A DNA stretch of 64,000 nucleotides from Opitutales bacterium (GTDB lineage: Bacteria > Verrucomicrobiota > Verrucomicrobiia > Opitutales > JABSRG01), in contig JABSRG010000006.1 of assembly GCA_013215165.1 (NCBI GenBank), positions 1 through 64,000 of the forward strand. The letters are read 5' to 3'. Positions 1 through 8,533 of this stretch are shown one piece after another. The stretch's first letter is position 1. The number at the start of each line of letters is the position of its first letter. The notes beneath the pieces were generated by a model, which was not told where the DNA came from, searched no databases, and saw only the letters and a list, made by a program, of their open reading frames with translations. The translations under genes were made by a program, and so were the position numbers.

Positions 1-125
1 AAACCTCCACAAATTAACCAGAAGACAAATCACCCAACAACGAATCAAAACTGACAACCGGAAATCAGGACTTCACATTCCGCGTCATTTCTGCATCTTC
101 CGCGGCCAAGACCTCATCTCTTTCT

Positions 126-149
126 GGGAACGCCGAGCCCCAGCTCGGC
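126..149 (+). repeat. REP-like palindrome, family A copy 1
   Basis: GGGAAC followed by a perfect 7-bp stem: GCCGAGC, loop CCCA, GCTCGGC. Three direct copies lie at 126, 592 and 2021, with an inverted diverged copy at 4384 just behind the RAYT transposase gene. Confidence 0.75.
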
Positions 150-497
150 CTGATGAATTCGAATAAATTCGCGGACCAAAAGATCACAAAAGTTGCGTTA
201 CTATTTTTTTACAAAAACGCTTGACCTGCTTTATCGAGAACGCTTTCTCGCTAAATAATCCACCAAACTTTGTTCCATAATTCCATTCCACCAACTTTTA
301 CGAAATATGTTTTCCCCAGAACGAGCCACTCCGGCACCCTATGTCGCGGATACCTCAACGAAACTATCCCCTCCCGTTCAAAAAACCGGTCCAGTTCATC
401 CCTCAACGACCCAGTAAACACGTTGTCACGTCAGGTCTATGCATGCTCACAGACACGATCTATTCAGCACCCACCTTTACAGCCTAGGTAGAAGACA

Positions 498-524
498 TTC
501 GCGCTCATTCGCGTCCATTAGCGG
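498..524 (+). repeat. Short dispersed motif, family D copy 1
   Basis: Contains TCGCGTCCATTAGCGG. Variants recur at about 29243 (inverted) and 37120 (inverted), always between genes. The function is unknown. Confidence 0.45.
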
Positions 525-591
525 ACCACATCGAAATCAATAATTCCGCTTCCATTCCGCACCTTCTGCGGCAAAAACACACTTTCTCTCC

Positions 592-615
592 GGGAACGCC
601 GAGCCCCAGCTCGGC
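592..615 (+). repeat. REP-like palindrome, family A copy 2
   Basis: GGGAAC then the GCCGAGC-CCCA-GCTCGGC hairpin, about 90 bases before the first tail-fibre gene. The surrounding ~165 bases are shared with the region before 2136. Confidence 0.8.
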
Positions 616-702
616 ATTCTAAATCACCAGCACTAATTACAACTATCATCTCTCTAATCGCCTCTGCGCCATAGCGTCTCCGCGAAATATAAATTCCTAT
701 CA

Positions 703-2067
703 ATGAAGAGCCTCATTCGATCTATCCTCCTGTTTTGTTCTGTTGTAACCTTACAGGCTAACAATACTTATCCATTCCCAAGTTCAGGCAATGTGGGGAT
801 TGGAACGACTTCACCTTCATCATCATTAGAGGTTGTTGGGAACATTGAATTCAATTTAGGAGCGCTCATTGCTAATAATGGAGGCTCAACAAACCTAGAC
901 TATATTCGTTATGATGACGGAGCCTCTGGAGGTACGGGAGGGACATGGTATTTTGTCGCAGATGCGGCGGATACCGCACAAGGAAATGCAACTCTGAGCG
1001 GGGGGAGAATTACAATGAATACTCTCGGTGCGCTGAATACAATTACTGGCAACTTAGCTATAGGGGACTCACAGAGTGAGATGGACTCTTATAGTTTCTT
1101 TATCCGAGAATCAAGTGATTCTAAAGCTATGAAAATTTTTACGGGCAACGGTAATGATGATGTGGGTAAGGATTTTGTGATTCAGTCATATCAACCATCA
1201 ATTACCTTTGTTGATAGAAGTAATTCTTCAGGTATGGCTTCTATTAGTTTTGATACCAACTCGATTCATTTTTCTGACTTCAATGGCATCGGAAATATTA
1301 GTCAAAAAATGACGATTAACACTCAATCTGGCAACGTCGGCATTGGCACCGCCAACCCAAAAGAAAAACTACAGGTCGGCAACGGCTTTGTATTTCACGA
1401 TGGCGGTAACAAAGTAATCGGATTACAAACATATTATGAAGGAGGTGCTTGGAAAAATTTGTCCAGCGCGAGACCCACATCTGTTTCTGGTGATGCCGCA
1501 GGGCATTTAGTTTTTTCTACAGGTTCAGGAACCTCGGTAGGCGGAGCTTCGAACCTAACGAAGCGCATGATAATTCGTAATTCCGGCAACGTCGGAATTG
1601 GAACACTGGGGCCTACTCACAAGCTCTCCGTCAACGGCACTATCCGCGCCAAAGAAGTCATCGTCGAATCCGGCTGGTCTGACTACGTCTTTAAAGACGA
1701 CTACCGCCTCGCCCCGCTCGCCGAAGTCGAAGCCCACATCACCGCCCACGGCCACCTCCCTGGCATCCCCTCCGCCAACGAGATCGAACAAAACGGCGCC
1801 AAGCTCTCCGAACTCGTCACCCTCCAAATGGCCAAAATCGAAGAGCTCACCCTCCACCTGATCGAAAAGGAAAAGCTTATCGAAGAACAAGCCGCGGAAA
1901 TCATTCTCAAGAGCTCTCGGCCATTTTTGACCGCCTCGAAGCCCTCGAAAACTAACCGCATCGAAACAAAAAATTTCCGCGTTCATTCTGCGCTTTCTGC
2001 GGCAAAGATACACTTTCTTCCCAGGACCGCCGAGCCCCAGCTCGGCTCCCCAAATCGCCGATACTAA
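703..2067 (+). CDS. Secreted tail-fibre/adhesin-like repeat protein, frameshifted near its end
   Basis: Residues 1-19 look like a Sec signal peptide ending in LQA. The body repeats a GNVGIGT-x-x-P motif followed by KLxV, seen about three times, as in tail-fibre-like surface proteins of Bacteroidota and Verrucomicrobiota. The C-terminal part has the conserved blocks VNGTIRAKEVIVE and HGHLPGIPSA followed by a Leu/Ile/Glu-rich coiled coil. Around 1890-1912 the frame slips: the natural coil end (IFDRLEALEN, stop at 1953-1955) lies in another frame, so the annotated frame runs ~38 extra codons into repeat A. A tandem decayed paralogue follows at 2136. The family is supported by motifs; the role (surface display, adhesion) is inferred. 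Confidence 0.7.
   Translation: MKSLIRSILLFCSVVTLQANNTYPFPSSGNVGIGTTSPSSSLEVVGNIEFNLGALIANNGGSTNLDYIRYDDGASGGTGGTWYFVADAADTAQGNATLSGGRITMNTLGALNTITGNLAIGDSQSEMDSYSFFIRESSDSKAMKIFTGNGNDDVGKDFVIQSYQPSITFVDRSNSSGMASISFDTNSIHFSDFNGIGNISQKMTINTQSGNVGIGTANPKEKLQVGNGFVFHDGGNKVIGLQTYYEGGAWKNLSSARPTSVSGDAAGHLVFSTGSGTSVGGASNLTKRMIIRNSGNVGIGTLGPTHKLSVNGTIRAKEVIVESGWSDYVFKDDYRLAPLAEVEAHITAHGHLPGIPSANEIEQNGAKLSELVTLQMAKIEELTLHLIEKEKLIEEQAAEIILKSSRPFLTASKPSKTNRIETKNFRVHSALSAAKIHFLPRTAEPQLGSPNRRY
2021..2046 (+). repeat. REP-like palindrome, family A copy 3
   Basis: The same GCCGAGC-CCCA-GCTCGGC hairpin, preceded by AGGACC instead of GGGAAC. It lies ~90 bases before the second tail-fibre copy, the same spacing as copy 2 has to the first gene. 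Confidence 0.8.
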
Positions 2068-2135
2068 TTTCAACCTGCATTCCTCCAAACACCTCAGCGC
2101 CACTACGTCTCCGCGCGAATTATAAATTCCTACCG

Positions 2136-3292
2136 ATGAAAAACCCTATCAGATACCTCCTTCTGTTTTGCTCAGCAATCACTGTACAGGCTAGTAACAT
2201 ATTTCCGAGTTCGGGAAATGTCGGGATCGGGGTGAGTTCTCCATAGGAAAAACTACACGTAAACGGAGCATCTTACCTAAGGGGCAATGTTAAGATTTTT
2301 GCTAATGAGGGGATAGGGAATGACGGAACGGCATATTTACAGGCTCGAGACAACTCGGGTGCGAGTGATATTGGGATGCAGTTCAGAACCCAGGAGAATG
2401 GCAATTACATCAATGTTCTTCGACTGTCGTATGATGGTGACGTCGGTATAGGCACATCAAATCCAAGGAGGAAACTTCATGTCGCAGGCAATACTTATTT
2501 ACGAGGGCATATGTCTCTTTATGCGTATGAGGGGGATGGGCAAAGTGGAACCTCCTACATCCAAGCTCGAGATGATTCAGGTAACAGTAGTATTTCAATA
2601 CAGCTTCGAACTCAGGAGAATGGAAGCTATCGGAATGTTATGCGATTAAATGCGAACGGTTATGTAGGCATTGGAACAGGATTGCCTACAAAGAAACTTC
2701 ACGTCGCTGGAGATACACAATCTCACAAGCTCACCCTGATATCATCCCAAGACGTATCTAAATCTAACAAAAACGGAACGCTGATGATCGGAGATGTAAA
2801 TGGCATTAACGTGTCTCTAGATAACAATGAAATCATGGCGCGCAATGGGGTGAACAATACGACCCTTCATTTAAACGCCGAGGGTGGCAATATTAGGATG
2901 GGAAATACTGATACAAAAGTCGGCATAGGTACCTCGACTCCAGACTACCCTCTCGACGTCAACGGCACCATCCGCGCCAAGGAAGTCATCGTCGAATCCG
3001 GCTGGTCCGACTACGTTTTTGAAGACACCGCCTCGCACCGCTCGCCGAAGTCGAAGCCCACATCACTGCCCACGGCCACCTCCCCGGCATCCCCTCCGCC
3101 ACTGAGATCGAGCAAAACGGCGCCAAACTCTCCGAACTCGTCACCCTCCAAATGGCCAAAATCGAAGAACTTACCCTGCACCTCATCGAAAAGGAAAAGC
3201 AGCTCTCATCAGCCAATGAACGGATCGAAGAACAGTCTGCGATCCTTAGCTCCGTGCTCACGAGATTAGCCGAAATCGAATCTAATGATTAG
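2136..3292 (+). pseudogene. Decayed second copy of the tail-fibre-like gene
   Basis: ATG at 2136 starts a signal peptide very like that of the gene at 703, but TAG at 2244-2246 stops it after 36 codons, inside the first GNVGIG repeat. The same frame continues with GDVGIGTSNP and YVGIGTGLP repeats until a small indel near 3023-3040 shifts the conserved C-terminal block. In the other frame the block (RLAPLAEVEAH, HGHLPGIPSA, coiled coil) runs to a stop at 3290-3292. The two lesions mark it as a pseudogene, unless both are sequence errors. It arose by tandem duplication with its upstream region. Confidence 0.8.
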
Positions 3293-3302
3293 AGGACAAA
3301 AA

Positions 3303-3334
3303 AGGGACGGAATTATAAATGTAGACATTTCCCC
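3303..3334 (+). repeat. RAYT-upstream signature
   Basis: GGGACGG, an AT-rich spacer, TAGACAT and a TCCCC end, directly before the RAYT gene. A near copy without a transposase lies at 14967-14996, suggesting this belongs to the mobile unit. Confidence 0.5.
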
Positions 3335-3358
3335 GATTTTTTGATCTTTTTCTGAAGT

Positions 3359-4336
3359 ATGCGAACACGACGAATTTATGGCGCGTCTGAGAGTGCGGTG
3401 TATCACTGCATGACGCGGACGGTGAATGGTGAGTTTTTCTTTGAGGATCGGGAGAAGGAGATGATGCGGAAGATGTTGTGGCAGGTGGCTGGGTTTTCTG
3501 GGGTGGAGGTGTTGGCGTATGTGTTGATGTCGAATCATGTGCATGTGTTGGTGCGGGTGTGTAGTGCGGCGAAGGAGGTGTCGGATGGGGAGTTGGTGCG
3601 GCGGTATGCGCTGTTGTATCCTAAGCCGACGGATCACCAGCCAATGGATTTGGCGGTGCTGGAGGAGGCGTTGAAGACGAATTCTGACGAGGGACAGCGT
3701 ATCCGTGCGGTGCTCCAAGCGCGGATGGGGGATGTGTCCGAATTTATGAAAACGCTGAAGCAGCGTTTCTCGATTTGGTTTAATCGCAGTCGTGGGCGTT
3801 ATGGTCCAGTGTGGTGCGATCGGTTTAAAAGTACTGTTGTCGAAGATGATCCGGCGGTGCTGCGGACGGTGGCTGCCTATATCGACTTGAATCCGGTGCG
3901 AGCGAAGCTGGTGGATGATCCGAAGGATTATCGTTTCTGTGGCTATGCTGAGGCGCTGGCGGGACAGGGGCAGTTGCGAGCAGCTCTGTGCGCAATGACC
4001 CTGCACGATGATTTATCCAAGGCCTTTGCGCTGTACCGCACTGTGATCTTTGCGAAGGGGTTGGGTCCGAAACGCAATGGTGAAGGGGCCGGGATCAGCG
4101 ATGAGGCTTTTCGTGAGGTGATGGACGCTGAGGGAGCGCTGCCTTTGCCCATGTTGCTCCGTGAACGCATTCGTTATTTTACTCAGGGCGCTGTGATCGG
4201 TTCGTCCCATTTCGTGGAGAAGCATATCCAAGACTGGACGGAACGTATCGGTGATCGTCGGAGGCGATTACCCAAGTCTATTGAGGGTGCAGCGATGGGC
4301 GGACTGACGAGTTTTAGAGATTTGCGAAATCAGTAG
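3359..4336 (+). mobile_element. RAYT (REP-associated tyrosine transposase, Y1 family)
   Basis: The 325-residue protein has the Y1/IS200-like transposase fold signature: an early YHCMTRTVNGEFFF strand, VLMSNHVHVLV with the metal-binding H-x-H at residues 60-62, then the helix KTLKQRF..WFNR and YGPVW..RFKS, and a C-terminal IDLNPVRAKLV block typical of the Verrucomicrobial/Planctomycetal branch. RAYTs are domesticated single-copy relatives of IS200 linked to REP/REPIN repeats. Repeat copy A4 lies 48 bases downstream and three more lie upstream. Oddly, the helix that usually bears the catalytic tyrosine has Phe at 137 and 141; Y148 is the nearest Tyr. The reading frame is intact. Confidence 0.85.
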
Positions 4337-4383
4337 AGTTGAGATGGTGTTTCGCAAGAGTCATTGTTTACATAGAGGAAAGG

Positions 4384-4408
4384 GCCGAGCTGGAGCTCAG
4401 CGTTCCCA
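4384..4408 (-). repeat. REP-like palindrome, family A copy 4 (inverted)
   Basis: Read on the minus strand it is GGGAACGC then GAGCTCCAGCTCGGC: family A with an imperfect left arm. Its position just after the RAYT and its inverted orientation relative to copies 1-3 suggest it is the RAYT's flanking REP. Confidence 0.6.
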
Positions 4409-4632
4409 GTGAGAGCTGTTTCCAGATTTTAATGCCTTCGTTTTTTGGGCGTCGGGTCTTTTTAGAAAACCTGAAAATTTAAGCAGTTTTGATTCTTTGC
4501 ACGTTTCTTTGAATCAACGTATCGCAATCCTTGGTGAACTCTGTGATGGAATTAGAAACCTTTTCATCGGATTGTGGGGACTTATTGAGTGAACGAAGTA
4601 TATCCCAGGTGTCAGACAGCTCTCAACGGGCA

Positions 4633-4670
4633 CAAAAAAACCAGTCCGTATCGCGCGGGACTGGTTTTAA
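4633..4670 (-). terminator. Rho-independent terminator of the small membrane protein operon
   Basis: An ACCAGTCC/GGACTGGT stem is followed on the minus strand by a run of seven T, 26 bases after the stop at 4696. Confidence 0.8.
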
Positions 4671-4695
4671 AGGTCAGTCTGATAAATCGACTAAC

Positions 4696-4881
4696 TTAAG
4701 CGGCAACAGCTTTCTTATCCTGTGCGAAAAGCACGACGATTCCGAAGAGCGGAGTCATCAAGAAAGATGCTGCGAAGTTACCCCAGAAGCCAAACTTGCG
4801 GTCACGACCGAAGTAAGCGACAGCACTCACGAGAGCGATGTAAGGGATAAGTAGGATGAGTTTGTTGAGGAGCATTGTCAT
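4696..4881 (-). CDS. Small two-span membrane protein
   Basis: This 61-residue protein has two hydrophobic segments (about residues 5-22 and 34-52) separated by the basic turn GRDRKFGFWG, and a charged end QDKKAVAA. It lies 50 bases downstream of the DUF697 gene on the same strand and is followed by a strong terminator, so the two probably form a transcription unit. The family is not recognised. The compact hairpin topology and the neighbour suggest an inner-membrane partner, but that is inference. Confidence 0.65.
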   Translation of the reverse strand: MTMLLNKLILLIPYIALVSAVAYFGRDRKFGFWGNFAASFLMTPLFGIVVLFAQDKKAVAA

Positions 4882-4931
4882 AGGTTGTATCTGATTGATA
4901 TGAATTTAGTTGGTGAATGGAAAAGTGAGTT

Positions 4932-5480
4932 CTAGATGGCCTTGGCCGCGTCCTTGAAGTCAGCAGCGATCTTTTTCCCTTCTTCGAAAAAGGCTGTGTA
5001 GTGTTCCTTTGCCTTGTCGGAGTCGAAGTTGATGAGTGTGCCGCCTGATTCAAAGTGATTAACAAAAATCCTGCCAATGGCATAGGTCGCTGCCCCTGCT
5101 GTGATCGGGACAGCAATCATTCCGGCCGCAGTACCAACGAATGGAATAAATTTGGCAGCACTGGCAGCGAGCGTGCGGCCTATAAAAGTGGTTCCTGCAC
5201 CCGCGAGAAGACCGACGACAAGGCCTTTAATCATATCTTCTTTGAAAGGAACGCCGTATTTCTTGGCAAGATCTGCAACGAGCTTTACCTGGATTCCGGT
5301 GATGGCGGCGATGTCTATCCCGGGAACCGGAACTAATCCAGCGGCCATGGAGAGGATCACATTATCGTTTACGATTGTAACGCTGCTATCTTGTTCAGGT
5401 ACTTTTGTAGCTGCCAGGGTAACTTTCTTTGCCTTCTTTGGGGCGGGTGCACTGCTTGCGGATGCTGATTTGGCTGTCAT
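4932..5480 (-). CDS. DUF697/YcjF-type membrane protein
   Basis: The 182-residue protein has a low-complexity Lys/Ala/Ser N terminus (residues 1-30), then LVPVPGIDIAAITGIQVKLV and GLLAGAGTTFIG, the glycine-rich hydrophobic pattern of the DUF697 domain. DUF697 occurs in YcjF and fused to GTPases. Two or three membrane-associating segments fall at about 45-65, 90-110 and 115-140. The C-terminal helix (FDSDKAKEHYTAFFEEGKK) is polar. No GTPase is nearby. The biochemical role is unknown. It is followed by a small membrane protein gene, probably cotranscribed. Confidence 0.7.
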   Translation of the reverse strand: MTAKSASASSAPAPKKAKKVTLAATKVPEQDSSVTIVNDNVILSMAAGLVPVPGIDIAAITGIQVKLVADLAKKYGVPFKEDMIKGLVVGLLAGAGTTFIGRTLAASAAKFIPFVGTAAGMIAVPITAGAATYAIGRIFVNHFESGGTLINFDSDKAKEHYTAFFEEGKKIAADFKDAAKAI

Positions 5481-5595
5481 GATGTGAAAGGATTCGGTTG
5501 TGAATTGCTATGAGAAGACATTATTAGAAAATTAGAATCTAAAAACTTCTCAACCAAAATTTTTCCGTAAGTTGCTGATTTTCATTAATTTATTG

Positions 5596-5654
5596 GACCA
5601 CCAAAGCTGGATTTATTTGAAATGAAACTCGCGCCCTTTGGTGGTCTTTTTTTT
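5596..5654 (+). terminator. Orphan intrinsic terminator / possible small-RNA 3' end
   Basis: GACCACCAAAG (5596-5606) pairs perfectly with CTTTGGTGGTC (5636-5646), followed by eight T. No plus-strand gene precedes it: the neighbour on the left is transcribed away. It may end a short RNA or attenuate the transcript of the gene at 5781. Confidence 0.6.
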
Positions 5655-5780
5655 GAATCCCTAGTTTTACTTCATGGCAGTGTTTTAGATAATATCGGAA
5701 GACATATAAGTGCAGTATTGTATCGGATTTCAGCTAGACATACACACGGCAACGGTCGATTGTCCGGCCTGAGCTGAGCT

Positions 5781-6839
5781 ATGATTGATCAACAACCAGA
5801 GAGTCTCGAGAAATTGGAGCCCGATGTGGTTTCGCCGAAGAAGCGTTGGGATGACCGTGTAATCGACATATGGAATTCCCAGAAGAGTAAGCTCGTTATC
5901 TTTTGGTTTTTGGCTGTGTTCTTCGTAGCCTATTTTTGGAACAATATCTTTATTTCTGTGCGCTCAGGAGAAGCTGGCGTTTTATGGCGTCGCATGACTT
6001 CACCTCTGGGTACAGTAAAAGGAACTGACCTAAAAAAGATCTACACAGAGGGCCTCAATATCATCTGGCCACTGGATAAAATGTATGTCTACGAGACGCG
6101 TGTCCAGGAACGGGAGACCAAGTTTTTCGCTCTTAGTAAGAATGGACTCCGCATCATGATCCATGCGTCAGTGCGTTTCCGGCCTAAGGTAGACAGCCTC
6201 CCATTGCTCCATAAAGAAGTCGGTCCCGAATACGTAGACAGGGTTGTGATCCCTGAGGTGCAATCTGCGATACGTCGTGTGATTGGCGCTTACAATCCTG
6301 ATGAACTCTATGGATCCCAAGGGGGGATCATTAACAATATCGTATTGATCGCGGTGAGCGAAATAGGTGAGCGCTATATTCAGGTGGACGACTTACTGAT
6401 TCGCGAAATTCGACTGCCGGCCGAGGTCGCGGCATCCATTGAGTCTAAACTCCGAGAAGAGCAACGCGCACTCGAATACGAGTTTCGTTTGCGACGGGAG
6501 ACTCAGGAGGCTGAGCGAAAGCGCATCGAGGGTGAGGGAATTGCTAAATTTCAAGAGGCGATCACCGCTGGAATCACAGACGAGTTTCTCCGATTTAAGG
6601 GGATCGAAGCGACGCTCAAGCTCTCCGAATCACAGAACGCAAAGATTGTCCTCATCGGTGGAGAGGGTGGGTTGCCGCTTATACTGAACATGCCCGAGGA
6701 TGGCCAAGATCCACAGACGGTGCTCGATAATATGAACCCCAACTACGACCGCAGTCCCAATTCACCAGAGGAACTGGACGCATCAGAGACGAATAATCTG
6801 ACGGGTGACCCGGCTTCAGCTCCGTTGATGAAACAGTGA
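5781..6839 (+). CDS. Prohibitin/SPFH-domain membrane protein
   Basis: The 352-residue protein has a cytosolic N terminus, one membrane span at about residues 38-58, then an SPFH (prohibitin/HflK-like) domain: VRSGEAGVLWRR, TEGLNIIWPLDKMYVYETRVQE and QVDDLLIREIRLPAEV. An extended charged coiled coil follows (about 215-250, EEQRALEYEFRLRRETQEAERKR). Such proteins form ring-shaped membrane scaffolds that control FtsH-type proteases or microdomains. The acidic, Pro/Asn-rich tail is unusual for the core family. The gene stands alone, downstream of the orphan terminator at 5596, with only a weak ribosome-binding site. Confidence 0.85.
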   Translation: MIDQQPESLEKLEPDVVSPKKRWDDRVIDIWNSQKSKLVIFWFLAVFFVAYFWNNIFISVRSGEAGVLWRRMTSPLGTVKGTDLKKIYTEGLNIIWPLDKMYVYETRVQERETKFFALSKNGLRIMIHASVRFRPKVDSLPLLHKEVGPEYVDRVVIPEVQSAIRRVIGAYNPDELYGSQGGIINNIVLIAVSEIGERYIQVDDLLIREIRLPAEVAASIESKLREEQRALEYEFRLRRETQEAERKRIEGEGIAKFQEAITAGITDEFLRFKGIEATLKLSESQNAKIVLIGGEGGLPLILNMPEDGQDPQTVLDNMNPNYDRSPNSPEELDASETNNLTGDPASAPLMKQ

Positions 6840-7195
6840 TTTCTGCGGTCCGTGGTAAGGGTCGAGTCGATTGTGGCCAATCAGTAGGGTGTTGTGGCGA
6901 GCCGCCCAGACCAAGCCTGGGTTTACCTGGATTAGTGTGAGTTCCCCGCTTTTTCGAACGAAACAAGAACAAGCCCTCAAAATTGCCTTTTTGCCCCGTT
7001 TTGATGCCTGCCCTCCGGATAGCCTCGATTACGAACACATCAACGACAACGATCACGATTTACATCCAGAGTCACGTATCGTGCTGATGAGGTAGGGATG
7101 CTTCGCCAAAGTGGTTGTGTGTTTGGTGCCGAGACTCGTTGGCACCTGGTTGGAAACCAGCGCGCTTTTTGCCACATAGAGAGGATGTTTAGTCA
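6840..7195. other. Intergenic region with hairpins between convergent genes
   Basis: There is no convincing gene. It has a short CCCAG/CTGGG hairpin near 6908 followed by TTT, GGTGCC/GGCACC (7125-7146), and CTGGTT-GGA-AACCAG (7146-7160) followed by CGCGCTTTTT. These could serve as terminators for the converging genes on both sides. Confidence 0.45.
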
Positions 7196-8533
7196 TTACA
7201 TCGAGCTGGTTTTCTCTAACAAGTGTTCTGCGATAGCTTGATATGCTGGGAGTGAAGTCGGATCAATGTAGGCGTTCTTTGCCTGTGGGAAAGAGGCGAA
7301 CCGGACGATGACCATCTCTGCGGTTGGGTCGATGTAGATCGTTTGTCCGTGCACGCCACGAGCTGCGTAGGCGCCATGCTTGTTGTGAAATAGCCACCAC
7401 ATCGACTTATAGCTTCCACCTTCCAGTGTTGTGTAGCTGGCCTTGGCGAACTCGGATTTATCGGCACCTGCTGTGATTGATTCGACCACAGAGGCGGGAA
7501 AAATTTGTTCTCCATTAAGTGCCCCTTTGTCCAACATCAATTGGCCGATTCTCCCCAAATCACGCAATCCAGCGCTGAGGCCACCCCCTGCGAACGGGGT
7601 TCCAATAGAGTCTACTGTCATATAAGCATCTTGTTCGGCACCCACTCTGCGCCAGATTCTATCGGATAACTGAGTCGCTACATCTTTCTGTGTGACTCTG
7701 GAAATAATCCAGCCGAGCGCGTCAGTATTGATGGTCTTGTATGCAAAAGCCTCACCATGTTCTCCATCTTTCCTCACCGTTTGTAGATATTCAAAATAGC
7801 TGCGAGGCCCCTCATAACCCTTGGGCTTTGGCAGTGGGTTGGCAGCTGCGCAGTATATCCAGATGTCGGCCTTGGGGTCGGAGTAATCCTCGCTATAGTC
7901 GAGCGACGTCGTCATATCCATCACTTCGCGCACGGTTGCATCACCGAAAGCGCTATCTGATAGCTCGGGTACGATGGACGAAACTCGGGCTTGATCGTCG
8001 AGTTTACCCTCGGCGACGAGTATTTCTGCGAGGAGCCCAGTCATCGATTTAGTCATCGACATGGCCCCATGCTTTCCGTCTTCACTGAGTGAGCCGAAAT
8101 AGTCTTCATAGACGATCTTACCCTTGTGGAGAATAAGGATGCCGTCCGTGTAATTTGCTGACAACGACGCTTTCCAAGTCATTGGCTTGTCGCTGCCGAG
8201 GGGCTGAAATACCACTGCATCGATTGAAGGATCGAGGTGGACTTCAAATGGGATTGGAGCCCCGAGGCCCCGGCTCACTTGTTTGGTTGGGAGCAGTTCG
8301 CGAAAGTGAGAAACTGTCCATCGCAGTTTGGGAAAACTGAAGTAGTTCGAGTCGGGTTGTTCGATTATTTTGTCAGCAGGTGGAGGAAAGCCTTGCATCC
8401 AGCCCATAGTCTTAGGATCGGATTCTTCGGCTGTTAGGGGCGTGGTTTGCGCTGAAAGCGCGTAACAAAAAGCGCTTAAAAAAGCAGCTATATGTAGGGC
8501 GCACTTGGTTCCCTTAGTAGTTGATGACGACAT
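7196..8533 (-). CDS. Secreted serine hydrolase, class C beta-lactamase/esterase fold
   Basis: The chosen start has GGAGG eight bases upstream and overlaps the porin gene end by 20 bases; a longer frame to 8587 lacks such a site. Residues 1-28 form a signal peptide (hydrophobic HIAAFLSAFCYALSA). The catalytic S-x-x-K is S159-MT-K162 within GAMSMTKSM, followed by KTINTDALGWI, which corresponds to the Tyr/Asn motif region, and GVHGQTIYID near the end. The family covers penicillin-binding-protein-like hydrolases, esterases and beta-lactamases, so the substrate cannot be given. The overlap with the porin suggests shared transcription and a periplasmic role with imported material. Confidence 0.8.
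   Translation of the reverse strand: MSSSTTKGTKCALHIAAFLSAFCYALSAQTTPLTAEESDPKTMGWMQGFPPPADKIIEQPDSNYFSFPKLRWTVSHFRELLPTKQVSRGLGAPIPFEVHLDPSIDAVVFQPLGSDKPMTWKASLSANYTDGILILHKGKIVYEDYFGSLSEDGKHGAMSMTKSMTGLLAEILVAEGKLDDQARVSSIVPELSDSAFGDATVREVMDMTTSLDYSEDYSDPKADIWIYCAAANPLPKPKGYEGPRSYFEYLQTVRKDGEHGEAFAYKTINTDALGWIISRVTQKDVATQLSDRIWRRVGAEQDAYMTVDSIGTPFAGGGLSAGLRDLGRIGQLMLDKGALNGEQIFPASVVESITAGADKSEFAKASYTTLEGGSYKSMWWLFHNKHGAYAARGVHGQTIYIDPTAEMVIVRFASFPQAKNAYIDPTSLPAYQAIAEHLLEKTSSM

Larger units (their letters stand above)
1..702. other. Repeat-rich intergenic region
   Basis: No convincing gene is seen. The stretch holds two copies of the family A palindrome (near 126 and 592), a short family D motif near 498, and AT-rich sequence. 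The last ~165 bases before the gene at 703 are repeated before the second tail-fibre copy at 2136: the order is a GC-poor lead, a TTCTGCGGC motif, the palindrome, then CGTCTCCGCG and TATAAATTCCTA just before ATG. That makes the upstream region part of a tandem duplication. An open frame at 270-491 has no recognisable protein features. Confidence 0.6.

Noticed and set aside
6679-7095. Overlapping frames on both strands after the prohibitin-like gene
   Set aside because: They extend out of a coding region and have no ribosome-binding sites or recognisable motifs.
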